Source: Desulfobacteraceae bacterium (lineage in GTDB: Bacteria; Desulfobacterota; DSM-4660; Desulfatiglandales; Desulfatiglandaceae). Taken from it: a stretch of DNA of 64,000 nucleotides. Shown here one piece after another: positions 52,033 through 61,226 of this stretch (positions within the stretch are counted from its first letter, which is position 1; each line of letters starts with the position of its first letter). The notes beneath the pieces were generated by a model. It had not been told where the DNA came from. It did not search any database and was given only the letters and a program-made list of their open reading frames with translations. The position numbers and the translations under genes are program-made. The stretch is taken from NCBI GenBank assembly GCA_030613055.1, contig JAUWMR010000007.1:47523-111522 (forward strand), given 5' to 3'.

Positions 52033-53073
52033 TTATCCGCTATTAATTATAACCTCTTTTAGGAGCGATAGGTTGTCCAAGGCCTTTCCAGCACCCAAAG
52101 CCACCGCAAGAAGGGGGTTTTCAGTGACGGTTACAGGAACCTTTGTCTCTTCTCTTAGTAGAATATCCAGGTTTTTGAGCAATGAACCACCTCCGGTCAA
52201 CACAATTCCCTTATCCAAAATATCGGATGATAATTCTGGCGGTGTCTGCTCCAGGGCACTCCGAACTGTTTGAACAATTGTATTTACCTCTTCTGAAATC
52301 ATTTTCCTTGCCTCTTTTGATGTTATCGTTAGAATCTTCAGAATACCGCTAACCAAATCTCGCCCCTTGACCTCAAAGGTATCTATATTGTCACCCGGAA
52401 AGGCATTGCCAATGTTGATCTTTATGAGCTCTGCTGTCCCCAGCCCTATCAAAAAATTGTAATTTCTATGGAGATACTGCGCTATGGCTTCATCCATCTT
52501 GTCTCCGGCAACCCTGACGGAATTGCTGTAGACAACACCGCCAAGGGAGATGACTGAAACCTCTGTGTTGCCGCCGCCGATGTCAACCACCATATTGCCT
52601 ACCGGTTCATTAACGGGCATTCCCGCGCCTATCGCAGCCGCCATAGGCTCTTCGATAAGAAACACTTCACTTGCACCTGCAGACTTGGCACATTCAATAA
52701 TGGCCTTCTTTTCAACAGGAGTGATCCCAATAGGTACAGCTATAATGATTCGGCGTCTTATGAACATAGTCCGGCGATGGACATTTTTTATGAAATGCCG
52801 GAGCATTGTTTTCGTGGTTTCAAAGTCCGCTATCACTCCATCCTTCATAGGACAGATAGCTTCAATTTTTTCCGGGGTCCTGCCCAGCATCATTTTGGCT
52901 TCTTTGCCCAGCGCCAAAACCTTGTAAGCCCCGCTTTTTTCTTTTCTGAAAGCCACAACAGACGGCTCGTTCAAAACAATCCCTTTACCTTTCGCACAGA
53001 TAAGGGTGTTGGACGTCCCGAGATCAATGGCCAAATCATGCGAGAATGTACCCAAAATGGCATCAAGAAACAT
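52033..53073 (-). CDS. mreB: Rod-shape-determining protein MreB
   Basis: 346 aa bacterial actin. [21 protein letters not shown], the phosphate-2 segment [15 protein letters not shown] and the adenosine motif [15 protein letters not shown] are all present. Directs lateral cell-wall synthesis, so the organism is probably rod-shaped. Usual neighbours mreC and mreD are absent; a second mreB copy elsewhere is possible. Transcribed alone from the 400-bp region to its right. Confidence 0.94.
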   Translation of the reverse strand: MFLDAILGTFSHDLAIDLGTSNTLICAKGKGIVLNEPSVVAFRKEKSGAYKVLALGKEAKMMLGRTPEKIEAICPMKDGVIADFETTKTMLRHFIKNVHRRTMFIRRRIIIAVPIGITPVEKKAIIECAKSAGASEVFLIEEPMAAAIGAGMPVNEPVGNMVVDIGGGNTEVSVISLGGVVYSNSVRVAGDKMDEAIAQYLHRNYNFLIGLGTAELIKINIGNAFPGDNIDTFEVKGRDLVSGILKILTITSKEARKMISEEVNTIVQTVRSALEQTPPELSSDILDKGIVLTGGGSLLKNLDILLREETKVPVTVTENPLLAVALGAGKALDNLSLLKEVIINSG

Positions 53074-53481
53074 TATCTTCTAATTCCACCTTATGGAGGC
53101 CCTCAATAAAGGGGTTAAGACTCCGTTTGACTCTTGCTCAGCACCGTGCCCAAAATTTCTACACGTCTCCTAAATTGACGATCCGTATATATCTACTTGA
53201 TAACCCTTTCTATTACGCTATTTGCCGAACTGTTAAAAGGGGTGCGGTCATGATTTAAGCGTTTTATAACACATAATTTCATCATTTCGCAACTTATCGT
53301 CCCCAATCTCTACCTGAGCCATTTACTTTTTTATGGACGGTTTACGGTTTACTCTCCCAGAATGAACACCGGATAATTTCAAAATCCTCAGATTCAGCCA
53401 TGCCTTGATCCGTTCAATTCTTTATTATATAGAGGATTAATTGAAATTGTTGCAGATTTCAAATATTATCAAACAAATGCC
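53074..53481. other. Intergenic region upstream of mreB
   Basis: 408 bp between divergent genes (mreB minus, Mth938-like plus). AT-rich, no ORF, repeat or hairpin supported. Promoters for both genes must be here. Confidence 0.3.
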
Positions 53482-53853
53482 ATGAAGATCAAAGGGAAAA
53501 TGAAAACCTTAAGAATAGATAACTGCTCGTTCGGGAGCCTTGTCATCAATGGCAAGACCTACACTGACGATCTTGTTATTTATCCCGATGGTGAGATAAT
53601 TGGTCCCTGGCGGCGCAAACGGGGTCACCAGCTCTCAATTGACGACATGCGGGAACTTATTAACACTGCACCCGAGATTATCATTGCCGGTACAGGTGTC
53701 AGTGGAAAAGTGATGCCCGACAAGGACCTTGAAAAGGAATTGTCAAAATTGGCCATAAAATTCATTGCTGCATCAAATCAAAAGGCCATAAAGATTTTCA
53801 ATGATCTCTCACCGGATAATAGGGTCGGGGCCTGTTTTCATCTGACATGTTAA
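53482..53853 (+). CDS. Mth938-like domain protein (DUF498)
   Basis: 123 aa. CSFGSLVINGKTYTDDLVIY, RRKRGHQLSIDDM and PEIIIAGTGVSGKVMPDKDL are the DUF498/Mth938 pattern; the human relative NDUFAF3 assists complex I assembly, but bacterial members have no proven role. It is the first of three plus-strand genes with close spacing. The ATG chosen is the first in frame; an internal Met (MKTLRID) seven residues later is an option. Confidence 0.82.
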   Translation: MKIKGKMKTLRIDNCSFGSLVINGKTYTDDLVIYPDGEIIGPWRRKRGHQLSIDDMRELINTAPEIIIAGTGVSGKVMPDKDLEKELSKLAIKFIAASNQKAIKIFNDLSPDNRVGACFHLTC

Positions 53854-53880
53854 TAAGACTTAAATCTCAGAGGGCATATT

Positions 53881-54018
53881 ATGACAAAAGAAAAGCTCGT
53901 GCAGAAAATCAACGAACTGTTGATAACGGACATTGATCTGTCTTTCTTATTAGAATTGAAAAAGGAAGAGATTGAAACATTGGTTGCCTGCATAAGGGAC
54001 AGGATGGATCAGAAATGA
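53881..54018 (+). CDS. 45-residue small protein
   Basis: Short ORF of 45 codons: an N-terminal MTKEKLVQKINELL, DIDLSFLLELKKEEIETLVA and CIRDRMDQK. AGAGGG lies 8 bases before the ATG. Almost wholly alpha-helical and acidic/basic amphipathic. It sits 27 bp after the Mth938-like gene and 13 bp before the methyltransferase, which supports a real operon member. No function known. Confidence 0.6.
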   Translation: MTKEKLVQKINELLITDIDLSFLLELKKEEIETLVACIRDRMDQK

Positions 54019-54031
54019 GAGGCTAATTAAG

Positions 54032-54709
54032 GTGAAACGGATTGTTATTATTGAGAGCATACCAGGTCCTGTTGCCTCTATTTATGAGAAGGCTACCAGA
54101 ATGGTTATTGGGAGCTACTATGCCCAGGTAGCTGAAGAGGTCGTATCGAATTTGAAAGCAGGTACAATTCTGGATCTCGGTACTGGCCCAGGGTATCTTC
54201 CGATTGAGATAGTCAAACGGTCTCCATATATAAGGGTTGATGGAATTGATTTAGGGAGCAGGTTGATTAAGATGGCAAAAGAAAATGCATTAAAGGCGAG
54301 TGTAGCTGACAGATTGAATTTTGAAACCGGTAATGCTGCCAGGCTTGGGTTTGAGGACGGCTCTTATGATATGGTGATCAGTACAGGGATGCTTCATATG
54401 GTAAGAGACCCGATTCAGGTGTTAAGAGAATGTTATGGTGTATTGAAACCTGGTGGCGAAGCATGGATATATGATCCGGCACAAGTTTCAGCTCTGATAG
54501 ATAAGAGGAAATGGAAGGCTTCATTTACCTTTGGAGAGAAAATTATCTATGGACTCTTTATTCTCTATGCCAAGATCAATCCGCCAAACATATATAACAG
54601 GAAACAAGTTACAGAGATGATCGCCGCCACTAATTTTAAGGAATATCAGATTGAAGAGGCAGGCAAGGAGATAAAGGTGAAGTTGAAGAAACAGAAATCC
54701 CTTTGTTGA
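54032..54709 (+). CDS. UbiE-like class I methyltransferase
   Basis: 225 aa with a GTG start. ILDLGTGPGYLPIEI (motif I), VDGIDLGSRLIKMAKENAL, GLF EDGSYDMVISTGMLHMV and LKPGGEAWIYDP are typical of the ubiquinone/menaquinone-type methyltransferase family. Substrate unknown. Third gene of the small cluster 53482-54709. A family A repeat follows 19 bp later. Confidence 0.8.
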   Translation: MKRIVIIESIPGPVASIYEKATRMVIGSYYAQVAEEVVSNLKAGTILDLGTGPGYLPIEIVKRSPYIRVDGIDLGSRLIKMAKENALKASVADRLNFETGNAARLGFEDGSYDMVISTGMLHMVRDPIQVLRECYGVLKPGGEAWIYDPAQVSALIDKRKWKASFTFGEKIIYGLFILYAKINPPNIYNRKQVTEMIAATNFKEYQIEEAGKEIKVKLKKQKSLC

Positions 54710-54728
54710 TCTGATGATGTGAAAAAAA

Positions 54729-54884
54729 GGGCTCAAACCTCAACTATTGACTAAGTCATTTGTGGTTTCTATGGAGATGTTATGTTTAGACCTATCCTCA
54801 TAGACTATCTTGGTTCTTGGGAATCATATGACCAATAAATTCAGCGATGATCAGGACAATAGTAAATAGTTGATGTTTGACCCC
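54729..54884 (-). repeat. Inverted-repeat element, family A, copy 2
   Basis: Starts GGGCTCAAAC and ends GTTTGACCCC; its reverse complement is the partner of 625-799 across the whole length. Between the methyltransferase and the SMP-30-like gene. Confidence 0.8.
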
Positions 54885-54939
54885 ATTCAGATGATTTCGT
54901 ACTTGGTTGATGGGCCTGGTCCTGGAGGGATAGCGTCCA

Positions 54940-56037
54940 TCACAGGCCAAACTTCTCCTTTGGCAGACGGCCAAGAACCGGGGTAACCAGGCTGCCGATA
55001 TAGAGATAGTCCTTTGTCTCGGTCACGCTCGTATTGATCGGGTAGGCGCCGTCCGGGTCCTGCAGGTCGTATAGAACTTTACCTTTTCCGTCAATGGCGA
55101 TGATGTGACCGTAGGCAACCGCTTTAGGCCTGAGGAACGCCGGCATGCGCTGGATCATTTTACGCAGGAAGGGTTTGCCCGAGAGATTGTCAACCAGCGA
55201 GTTGCGCGGAGAGACAAGCGCCACCCAGAAGCGACCGTTAAACCCGGTCGATATGTTGTCAGGGAATGACGGCAACTCATCAATAAGGGTCTCGGACTTT
55301 CCCTTTTTCGGGCCGCTAAGCCAGTAGCGCATGACTCGATAACCCCCGGTATCGTTTACAAGCACAAAGCTCTGATCGTGGCTGACTGCCACTCCATTGG
55401 CAAAGTTCAAGCCATCCATAAGGGTCCTGGCCTTGCCGGTAACGGGATCATAGACCAGGAGCCGGCCGTGGCTGCCGTGCTCATTTATATCGAGCAGGCT
55501 TGCCTCGTAGGTCCCACCGCACTCCTTAGGGTCAAATTTGGTTGAGGCATCGGAAAAATATATCTTACCATCGGCCGCCACGTCCACGTCATCTGCATAG
55601 CGGATCGGGACGCCGTCAGCAGTTGTTGCCAGTTCGGTAATGGCGCCGTCCGCTGCAATGGACAGAAGCCCTCTGAAGGCGTCCGCCACAATCAGGTTGC
55701 CCTTGTCGTCGAAGTCTATGCCTAAGGGACGGCCCCCTGTGTCAACCCAGTTTTCAGGATTAGAACCATCGGCCTTCAGGCGCACAATGCGGCCTTCGTG
55801 TGTGGCCGCATAGATACGACCCTGTGCATCCAGGGCAATGTCCTCCGGCCCATGGTTATCAGCAATGGGAAAGACCTCGATGCCCTTGAGGCGATCGTTT
55901 TGCGCGAACGGGCCGGTATAGCCCGGGTTGGCCGGCGCTTCCCAGGCCACCGGTTCGATAGGTACAGGCCAGGCAACTAAGTAAAGGACGATTGCGATAA
56001 TGACCACTATCAGCGACCAGATAATTTTCTTAAGCAT
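54940..56037 (-). CDS. Strictosidine-synthase/SMP-30-like beta-propeller protein
   Basis: 365 aa. One N-terminal membrane anchor (about 5-24) precedes a six-bladed propeller (GPEDIALDAQGRIYAATHEG, RPLGIDFDDKGNLIVADAFR, DVDVAADGKIYFSDAS, FANGVAVSHDQSFVLVND). It resembles the APMAP/strictosidine-synthase family, with likely esterase or lactonase activity in the periplasm. GC content is higher than its neighbours, hinting at transfer. Confidence 0.8.
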   Translation of the reverse strand: MLKKIIWSLIVVIIAIVLYLVAWPVPIEPVAWEAPANPGYTGPFAQNDRLKGIEVFPIADNHGPEDIALDAQGRIYAATHEGRIVRLKADGSNPENWVDTGGRPLGIDFDDKGNLIVADAFRGLLSIAADGAITELATTADGVPIRYADDVDVAADGKIYFSDASTKFDPKECGGTYEASLLDINEHGSHGRLLVYDPVTGKARTLMDGLNFANGVAVSHDQSFVLVNDTGGYRVMRYWLSGPKKGKSETLIDELPSFPDNISTGFNGRFWVALVSPRNSLVDNLSGKPFLRKMIQRMPAFLRPKAVAYGHIIAIDGKGKVLYDLQDPDGAYPINTSVTETKDYLYIGSLVTPVLGRLPKEKFGL

Positions 56038-56422
56038 GCGGCACCTCCAGTAATGCCCAGGATAACCCGTGAAGAGCGGGACGGGGCTAAATATGTAAAT
56101 AATTGTTTTTTCAGAAACCGATGCTCTTTCAGAAAGATCTTATTTTCATGTTTCCTTAGCGTTATTAAATTAGACTCTGTTTGCTTTTTTCAACCCTTTA
56201 TCATAAAAATATTATTTAATTAGACCCGTCCCCCTTTACCCGCTGAATCAATGTTCTCTTGTCAAATGTGTAGATCTTATCCCTTTGTCTTTCTCAATGA
56301 GTCAATGGGTGACCCCCCTTTGCATATGAAAATATTCTTGATATGGTATACCGGAACCAATTCCAAGCGGTCTGCCTGCCGTTTTTGCAGGAAACCGCCT
56401 TTTTAACAGTTAGTTTAAACGG
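56038..56422. other. Intergenic region with a family C element
   Basis: The family C copy at 56078-56233, then 190 bp of promoter-side sequence for the EamA gene, with the hairpin-like AAGCGG..CCGCTT at about 56368-56400. Confidence 0.4.
56078..56233. repeat. Inverted-repeat element, family C, full copy
   Basis: From GGGACGGGGCTAAATATG to TTTAATTAGACCCGTCCCC. Nearly identical to 57449-57629 and related to 42931-43068. Confidence 0.8.
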
Positions 56423-57331
56423 ATGGAGCATTATCGCCCAATGCATTATCTCCTTTTACTGCTGACCGTTTTGTTCTGGTCGGGAAATTTTATTGTGGGT
56501 CGCTGGATCTACAGCGAAATCCCGCCGGTAACACTGGCGTTCTGGCGCTGGGTGCTGGCCCTTGTTGTGTTACTCCCGTTTACACTGCGTGATTTGATCC
56601 GTCAAAAAGAGTTGATCCGAAAAAACCTGAAAATGCTGGCCCTGCTGGCGCTTTTGTCCGTGACCAATTTCAGTATTTTCCTGTACGTTGCCCTCAATAC
56701 ATCAACGGTCACCAACGCGTCTTTGATCAATTCCATGACCCCCATTCTGATTGTTCTTTTTTCCTGGGTGGGGTTTAAGCGAAAGATCACTTTGGTACAG
56801 GGCATCGGCATTGCCGTGTCCCTGACCGGCCTGGTCTTCATCGTGCTCAAAGGCGACCTGCCCGCCCTGCTTGCCGTCCGTTTTTCAACAGGAGACCTGT
56901 GGACCCTTTCCGCCGCCGCAAGCTGGGCCACCTATACGGTGCTGGCAAAAAGATATCCGGTCGCTTTGAGCCCCGCCAGTTTTCTGACCATGATCGTCAT
57001 CTTCGGCGTGGCGTTTATCTCCCCGGCATATCTCTGGGAACTGGGCACCGGTGCTCAGGCGAATTTCACACCGGCTGCCATAGGCTGCATTTTTTACATT
57101 GCCCTCTTTCCGTCGATTTTATCCTATCTTTTCTGGAACATGGGTGTCCAGGCGATCGGGGCCAGCCGGACAGGTGTTTTTATCCACCTGATCCCGGTCT
57201 TCAGCATCATCCTGGCCATGATCTTCCTCGGCGAAACACTCAGAGTATACCACGTGGCAGGCGCAGGACTGATTTTTACGGGCATCTATCTGACCACCCG
57301 CCAAAGGATAAATGTCGTGAAATCGCCATAA
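56423..57331 (+). CDS. EamA/DMT-family transporter
   Basis: 302 aa with about ten membrane segments and two EamA halves (about 10-145 and 155-290). LFWSGNFIVGRWIYSEIPPV and LSAAASWATYTVLAKRYP are typical repeat starts. Exports small metabolites; the substrate is unknown. GGATGGAGCAT at the start gives two possible ATGs (56423 and MHYLLLL at 56441). GC-rich versus neighbours. Confidence 0.88.
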   Translation: MEHYRPMHYLLLLLTVLFWSGNFIVGRWIYSEIPPVTLAFWRWVLALVVLLPFTLRDLIRQKELIRKNLKMLALLALLSVTNFSIFLYVALNTSTVTNASLINSMTPILIVLFSWVGFKRKITLVQGIGIAVSLTGLVFIVLKGDLPALLAVRFSTGDLWTLSAAASWATYTVLAKRYPVALSPASFLTMIVIFGVAFISPAYLWELGTGAQANFTPAAIGCIFYIALFPSILSYLFWNMGVQAIGASRTGVFIHLIPVFSIILAMIFLGETLRVYHVAGAGLIFTGIYLTTRQRINVVKSP

Positions 57332-57448
57332 TTCCTTTTCATTTAATAAAACAACGGGATCAGTATTTCATTCTGTTAGTTGCCAGTTCGGACTATTTTC
57401 CTGGATTCACATATTGTCGATAGTAGAAGTTAGGGGTTTGTGAAGAGC

Positions 57449-57629
57449 GGGACGGGGCTAAATATGAAGAGCGGGACGGGGCTAAATATGTAAATAATTG
57501 TTTTTTTCAGAAACCGATGCTCTTTCAGAAAGATCTTATTTTCATGTTTCCTTAACGTTATTAAATTAGACTCTGTTTACTATTTTCAACCCTTTATCAT
57601 AAGAAAATTATTTAATTAGCCCCATCCCC
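57449..57629. repeat. Inverted-repeat element, family C, with duplicated left end
   Basis: The left end AGAGCGGGACGGGGCTAAAT occurs twice in tandem (57445 and 57469), then a full element follows to CCCCATCCCC. A nested or slipped duplication. Confidence 0.8.
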
Positions 57630-58094
57630 CTTTATAGCCTTATTTGATATGGCTCCTTCTGGAATGAAGGTGAATGCCCTACCTCCCCCTGGATCATCCG
57701 ATTCATTATCTCTAGTGCAAATCAACCTATACTTGTAAACCTCATCGAAAATATGCTGATTCACGTTTTGCCATGTAACACGAACCCAAACTGGGAATCC
57801 TTCATTACCTTTAGCGCAAACGTTCCCTTCCAGACTAAGGGCTCCCATTATTGCGATCATCTTTCCCGCTTCGTCACGCTCTTTGGTTTCTCCTGGTTCG
57901 ATCTCATCTATTATCGTGTTTGGAGGGGATATATATATCTTTTCCCTCACCACACCTTGCGCGTCTCCCTTTTCTGTTTTCTCATCCCTTGCTTTCCTCC
58001 ACTCGAGGATCCAGCTGTTACTTCCGTACTTAAGGTCGATAGCTACCTTATTGGCTTTGAAACCGCTGTAGTTCACTATGCTGAAAACTGTCAA
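57612..58094 (-). CDS. Hypothetical protein bounded by repeats
   Basis: 160 aa, no recognised family. Charged, with WILEWRKARDEKTEKGDAQG and RVTWQNVNQHIFDEVY. The TTG start lies beside the RAYT element (58100-59145) and no RBS is seen, so the 5' part was probably removed by that insertion. Its last codons and stop (GDGAN) come from the terminal repeat of the family C element. Therefore both ends have been remodelled by repeats; a fragment is likely. Confidence 0.45.
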   Translation of the reverse strand: MTVFSIVNYSGFKANKVAIDLKYGSNSWILEWRKARDEKTEKGDAQGVVREKIYISPPNTIIDEIEPGETKERDEAGKMIAIMGALSLEGNVCAKGNEGFPVWVRVTWQNVNQHIFDEVYKYRLICTRDNESDDPGGGRAFTFIPEGAISNKAIKGDGAN

Positions 58095-58099
58095 ACGGC

Positions 58100-59145
58100 A
58101 TAGGTGTCAGGCCTACACAGTTGACAAGTTGAGATCTGAAATAATTTTATCGATCTTTTTTGTCAGTTTTTTATCGTATTTGATTTGCAGCGCAACGCGG
58201 CGGCTTGACTGAGAAACACCAGATACGCCAATTCCAAAGTGCAATCCGATTTCTTTTAATTTTTGCCCGCTAAATTTATGACACAAGTAGATCTGCACTC
58301 TTTTTAATAATGCTGCATCTTCATTCAATACTTTGGCGGCCTGTTTAATTATTTTCTCTAGGTCGGGCATTTCATAAAATTGCCTTAAATCCGGAAGATC
58401 ACGATCTGATTTCTTTCTATCCAAGTGTCTTTCTCTTATTTGGTTTATAAAACTGCGACCACCCAGTATCGTTGAAGCAAAAACATTTTTTAAAGGACTT
58501 TCATATTCCACATCGATCATTGATTCCACAAACCTGCGGTATTGCTTCTTGGCAACAGAATTCTTTATGCTAAACAGGCTCAGTACGAAATCAGTACAAA
58601 GCCATTTTGACGATTTGTTCACATTTATATAATCCCGATAACTTGACCACTTGTATTGTTCAGGTTTTTCTACCATCCCGGCCTTGACAGGATTTAAATG
58701 GATATAGCGGGAAAGTTCCTGGGCATACTCATCAATATCTACCAGCAGTGCCTTGTATCTGCCTTGAAACAAATGACCGGATCTTTTTCGTTTAACATTA
58801 AAATAATTCGTATAAGCGCCATTGATGTGATGCATAATTTGAGACAGGTTTCCGGCCGGTGTTTGCAGCAAAATATGGTAATGGTTGTCCATAAGGCTGT
58901 AAGTATGAATGATTGCTTTATAACGCTCGCTGGCTGAACCCAAATAACCGAGAAAACGTTCTCGATCTCTATTACTTTTAAATATATTTTGCCGCTCGTT
59001 TCCCCTTGCAGTTATGTGATAAAAAGCATCGGGATACTCAATTCGTAAGGGTCTGCCCATTGCTGCTCCCATGATTTTTAAAATTTTAGCTAATCCCTAT
59101 ACATCATAGAAACATATCTGTCAACTGTGTAGGCCTGACACCTAT
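58100..59145. mobile_element. RAYT transposon with perfect 26-bp inverted ends
   Basis: 58100-58125 and 59120-59145 are exact reverse complements (26 bp). Each contains the near-palindrome GTGTCAGGCCTACAC, a REP-like hairpin. Between lies only the transposase gene. The left copy contains the transposase stop codon. No target-site duplication is obvious. Autonomous mobility is inferred. Confidence 0.85.
58113..59060 (-). CDS. REP-associated tyrosine (Y1) transposase
   Basis: About 315 aa. N-terminal MGRPLRIEYPDAFYHITARG, HUH motif in LMDNHYHILLQTP (His-Tyr-His), SGHLFQGRYKALLVD, and the catalytic Tyr region YIHLNPVKAGMVEKPEQYKW. The C-terminal 100 residues carry a DnaA-like helix-turn-helix (LKEIGLHFGIGVSGVSQSSR). 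All catalytic elements are present. The start at 59060 has GGGAG upstream. Such enzymes cut single-stranded DNA at REP palindromes. Confidence 0.93.
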   Translation of the reverse strand: MGRPLRIEYPDAFYHITARGNERQNIFKSNRDRERFLGYLGSASERYKAIIHTYSLMDNHYHILLQTPAGNLSQIMHHINGAYTNYFNVKRKRSGHLFQGRYKALLVDIDEYAQELSRYIHLNPVKAGMVEKPEQYKWSSYRDYINVNKSSKWLCTDFVLSLFSIKNSVAKKQYRRFVESMIDVEYESPLKNVFASTILGGRSFINQIRERHLDRKKSDRDLPDLRQFYEMPDLEKIIKQAAKVLNEDAALLKRVQIYLCHKFSGQKLKEIGLHFGIGVSGVSQSSRRVALQIKYDKKLTKKIDKIISDLNLSTV

Positions 59146-59631
59146 TGCTTTTGTATCTGACGGTGCATGACCAGGTCTAAAATTAACCGCTTTAGAAAGA
59201 GAGGAGGGAAACCTGGCATATCTGTTTTTATCAACACTAATATCTCCTCCTGGATTTCCATTTTTATCTCCAAACCATTGACTTACTTCCGGTATCCTAA
59301 ATTGTCCATTCTGAAGGGTATAGGCCACCTGACTATCAGCAATAAAACTTATTGTACCTGCTACTGACGGTAACCTTTTCCAATATACTGCTTTTACCCT
59401 AGCGCCCTGGATGGGCTCTTTTGTAATAGCATTTATTACTTTCCCCTCAAAAGGCTCTAAGTGATAATACGGAATATTGATATAAATAATAATATAGAAT
59501 ATTGGAAAAAACAAAACAGCTAAGGGGATAAGAATGAATCTAACAACTTTGCTTTGTCTCTTTTTTACAAAGACATAGCATATCGGAAAGTAGATACACA
59601 AAAGGAGAATTAATGAAAGAATTCCTATCAC
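59104..59631 (-). CDS. Membrane protein with carboxypeptidase-regulatory-like domain
   Basis: 175 aa. Two hydrophobic segments (about 3-22 and 31-52) are followed by a beta-sandwich-like domain (EPFEGKVINAITKEPIQGAR). The final 15 residues are encoded by the right inverted repeat of the RAYT element, so the original C-terminus was cut off by insertion. Function unknown. Confidence 0.5.
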   Translation of the reverse strand: MIGILSLILLLCIYFPICYVFVKKRQSKVVRFILIPLAVLFFPIFYIIIYINIPYYHLEPFEGKVINAITKEPIQGARVKAVYWKRLPSVAGTISFIADSQVAYTLQNGQFRIPEVSQWFGDKNGNPGGDISVDKNRYARFPSSLSKAVNFRPGHAPSDTKAIGVRPTQLTDMFL

Positions 59632-59710
59632 TGATAATTCCTAACTTTTAGTTTTTCGTCATGGATAGCAAATCAACAATTATTTGCCTCCTTTTCTCGG
59701 TTAGTAAAGA

Positions 59711-59906
59711 GGGACGTTGGTTCTAAAACGACTTATCAGCACATGCTAAAGAATACATTTACATCAAAACCATGATTCAAAATTGGAAGAAAGAATAGCA
59801 TATTAAAATACTAAGTGAAAAGGCATAAAATGAATAGGCGTATTTTGGGAAAGAGCACGTTAAGATGATTTCGGGAATCTTAAGTTGATTTAGAACCAAT
59901 GTCCCC
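59711..59906. repeat. Inverted-repeat element, family B, copy 1
   Basis: 196 bp from GGGACGTTGGTTCTAAAA to TAGAACCAATGTCCCC. About 92% identical by eye to 61227-61425 in the same orientation. The two flank trmO and a methyltransferase gene. Confidence 0.85.
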
Positions 59907-59908
59907 AT

Positions 59909-60397
59909 TTACATGTCCTCTTTGTCAGGCTGAAATGATCTTAAGCCTGGCCAGAAATGCTGAAGCCATCCGATTTTCACGCCTCTTCTTTCATCTATCC
60001 CGGGGATATAAGGTTTGATATCTAAGATTGGTGTGTCATCAGCAACATCCATTTCTTTGACGCGAAGAACATTCCCTTGCCTGGTTACCAGGGTAACTAC
60101 TGATAGACCTAACGGGTTAGGTCTGTTGGGTAACCTGGTAGTGAAAATGCCATGTGGTGTAATATCTAGGGGCATCGTGAAATGAAGCGATCGTGTCTCA
60201 CATTGATGAAAGTAATAAAGTATAATCAGGTGAGAAAAACCCTCAATATCCTTTAATCCGGCCTCATATTCGGTAAATATTTCTATTTCGGAAATTTGGA
60301 TTAAGCCACGTCCCTGGCATGGTGCTTCGTCAGGGGTTTTGTAAGGTGAATGTATCACCCCTATCGGCCTCAGCTCAACTATTGAATGTTTGTCCAT
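59909..60397 (-). CDS. trmO: TrmO-like tRNA m6t6A methyltransferase (TsaA/YaeB)
   Basis: 162 aa. The family motifs PIGVIHSPYKTPDEAPCQG, IEGFSHLIILYYFHQ, GIFTTRLPNRPNPLGLSVV and ILDIKPYIPGID are intact. TrmO methylates t6A37 in tRNA-Thr using SAM through an unusual beta-barrel fold; some relatives act in other roles. Its stop lies 3 bp from the family B element. Flanked by two copies of that element. Confidence 0.88.
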   Translation of the reverse strand: MDKHSIVELRPIGVIHSPYKTPDEAPCQGRGLIQISEIEIFTEYEAGLKDIEGFSHLIILYYFHQCETRSLHFTMPLDITPHGIFTTRLPNRPNPLGLSVVTLVTRQGNVLRVKEMDVADDTPILDIKPYIPGIDERRGVKIGWLQHFWPGLRSFQPDKEDM

Positions 60398-60530
60398 AAT
60401 AATGGGGCCACATTATAATTAATAAGCATATGGCTTTAATCCCCTTTATATCAAATGGTTAGCTTGGTTCGACCCCCATTTCATTGGATCTATGATGCTC
60501 AAACCATACTGGGATCTCCTTATAGAATAT

Positions 60531-61187
60531 TTAGACTGCTTTACGCGCCGTCAGCAGCCGCACGTAGCCAAGATAGTGTGGATGAGTACGGAACTTGTCG
60601 AAACCTTGTTCCCGCAGGATGGCTTGTAAATCTCGCCCTATAAAATCGGTCGCCAGGGGACATTCCATTTTGAAAGCGATGCGCACCAGCCAGGGAGAAT
60701 ACTTCAGATCGAACTCGTTGTAATCCAGGATGATAAACTCGCTGCCGGGCCGCAAGGCGTGTTGGGCGTTGGCAATGATTTGCAGCCGGTCTTCCTGAAT
60801 GAATCCGTGCAGCACAAAAGAGATGAAAACCTTGTCGAATTCACCCTGGTACGGCAGCGGCTCGTTGACGCGCCGGTTTTCGATGGCGATGTGGGGATGA
60901 TGGGTGAAGCGGCGTTGGGATTGCTCCAGCATCTCCGGGCCGATATCCAGCCCCAAAACGCGCCCCCCCTCGGAGAGATATTTATTCATCAGGCAGATAT
61001 TACGCCCGGTTCCGGAACCCAATACCAGGATTTCGTCATCGGGCTGGATGCGCATTTCCCGCACGACACGGCGGATGAAGAAGGGGTAAGTGCCGACGGT
61101 GATTGTATTCATTAAAAAATCATAATGGCGGGCTTCTAAACCGGTAACTTCTACTTTTGAATCAGATCGGTCGTATGTTGGGTTCAT
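60531..61187 (-). CDS. Class I SAM-dependent methyltransferase
   Basis: 218 aa. ILVLGSGTGRNICLMNKYL (motif I), LGLDIGPEMLEQSQRRF, FDKVFISFVLHGF, and ALRPGSEFIILDYNEFD. UbiE-type fold; substrate unknown. GC-rich relative to surroundings. It lies between trmO and the second family B element. Confidence 0.8.
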   Translation of the reverse strand: MNPTYDRSDSKVEVTGLEARHYDFLMNTITVGTYPFFIRRVVREMRIQPDDEILVLGSGTGRNICLMNKYLSEGGRVLGLDIGPEMLEQSQRRFTHHPHIAIENRRVNEPLPYQGEFDKVFISFVLHGFIQEDRLQIIANAQHALRPGSEFIILDYNEFDLKYSPWLVRIAFKMECPLATDFIGRDLQAILREQGFDKFRTHPHYLGYVRLLTARKAV

Positions 61188-61226
61188 TTTTTCACCAAGG
61201 TGAAATAAATTCAGGAAACGAATAAA

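Noticed and set aside
57612..59631. The two hypothetical genes flanking the RAYT element as halves of one disrupted gene
   Set aside because: Same strand and plausible geometry, but their domains do not match a single family and no target-site duplication is seen; treated as two separate remodelled genes.
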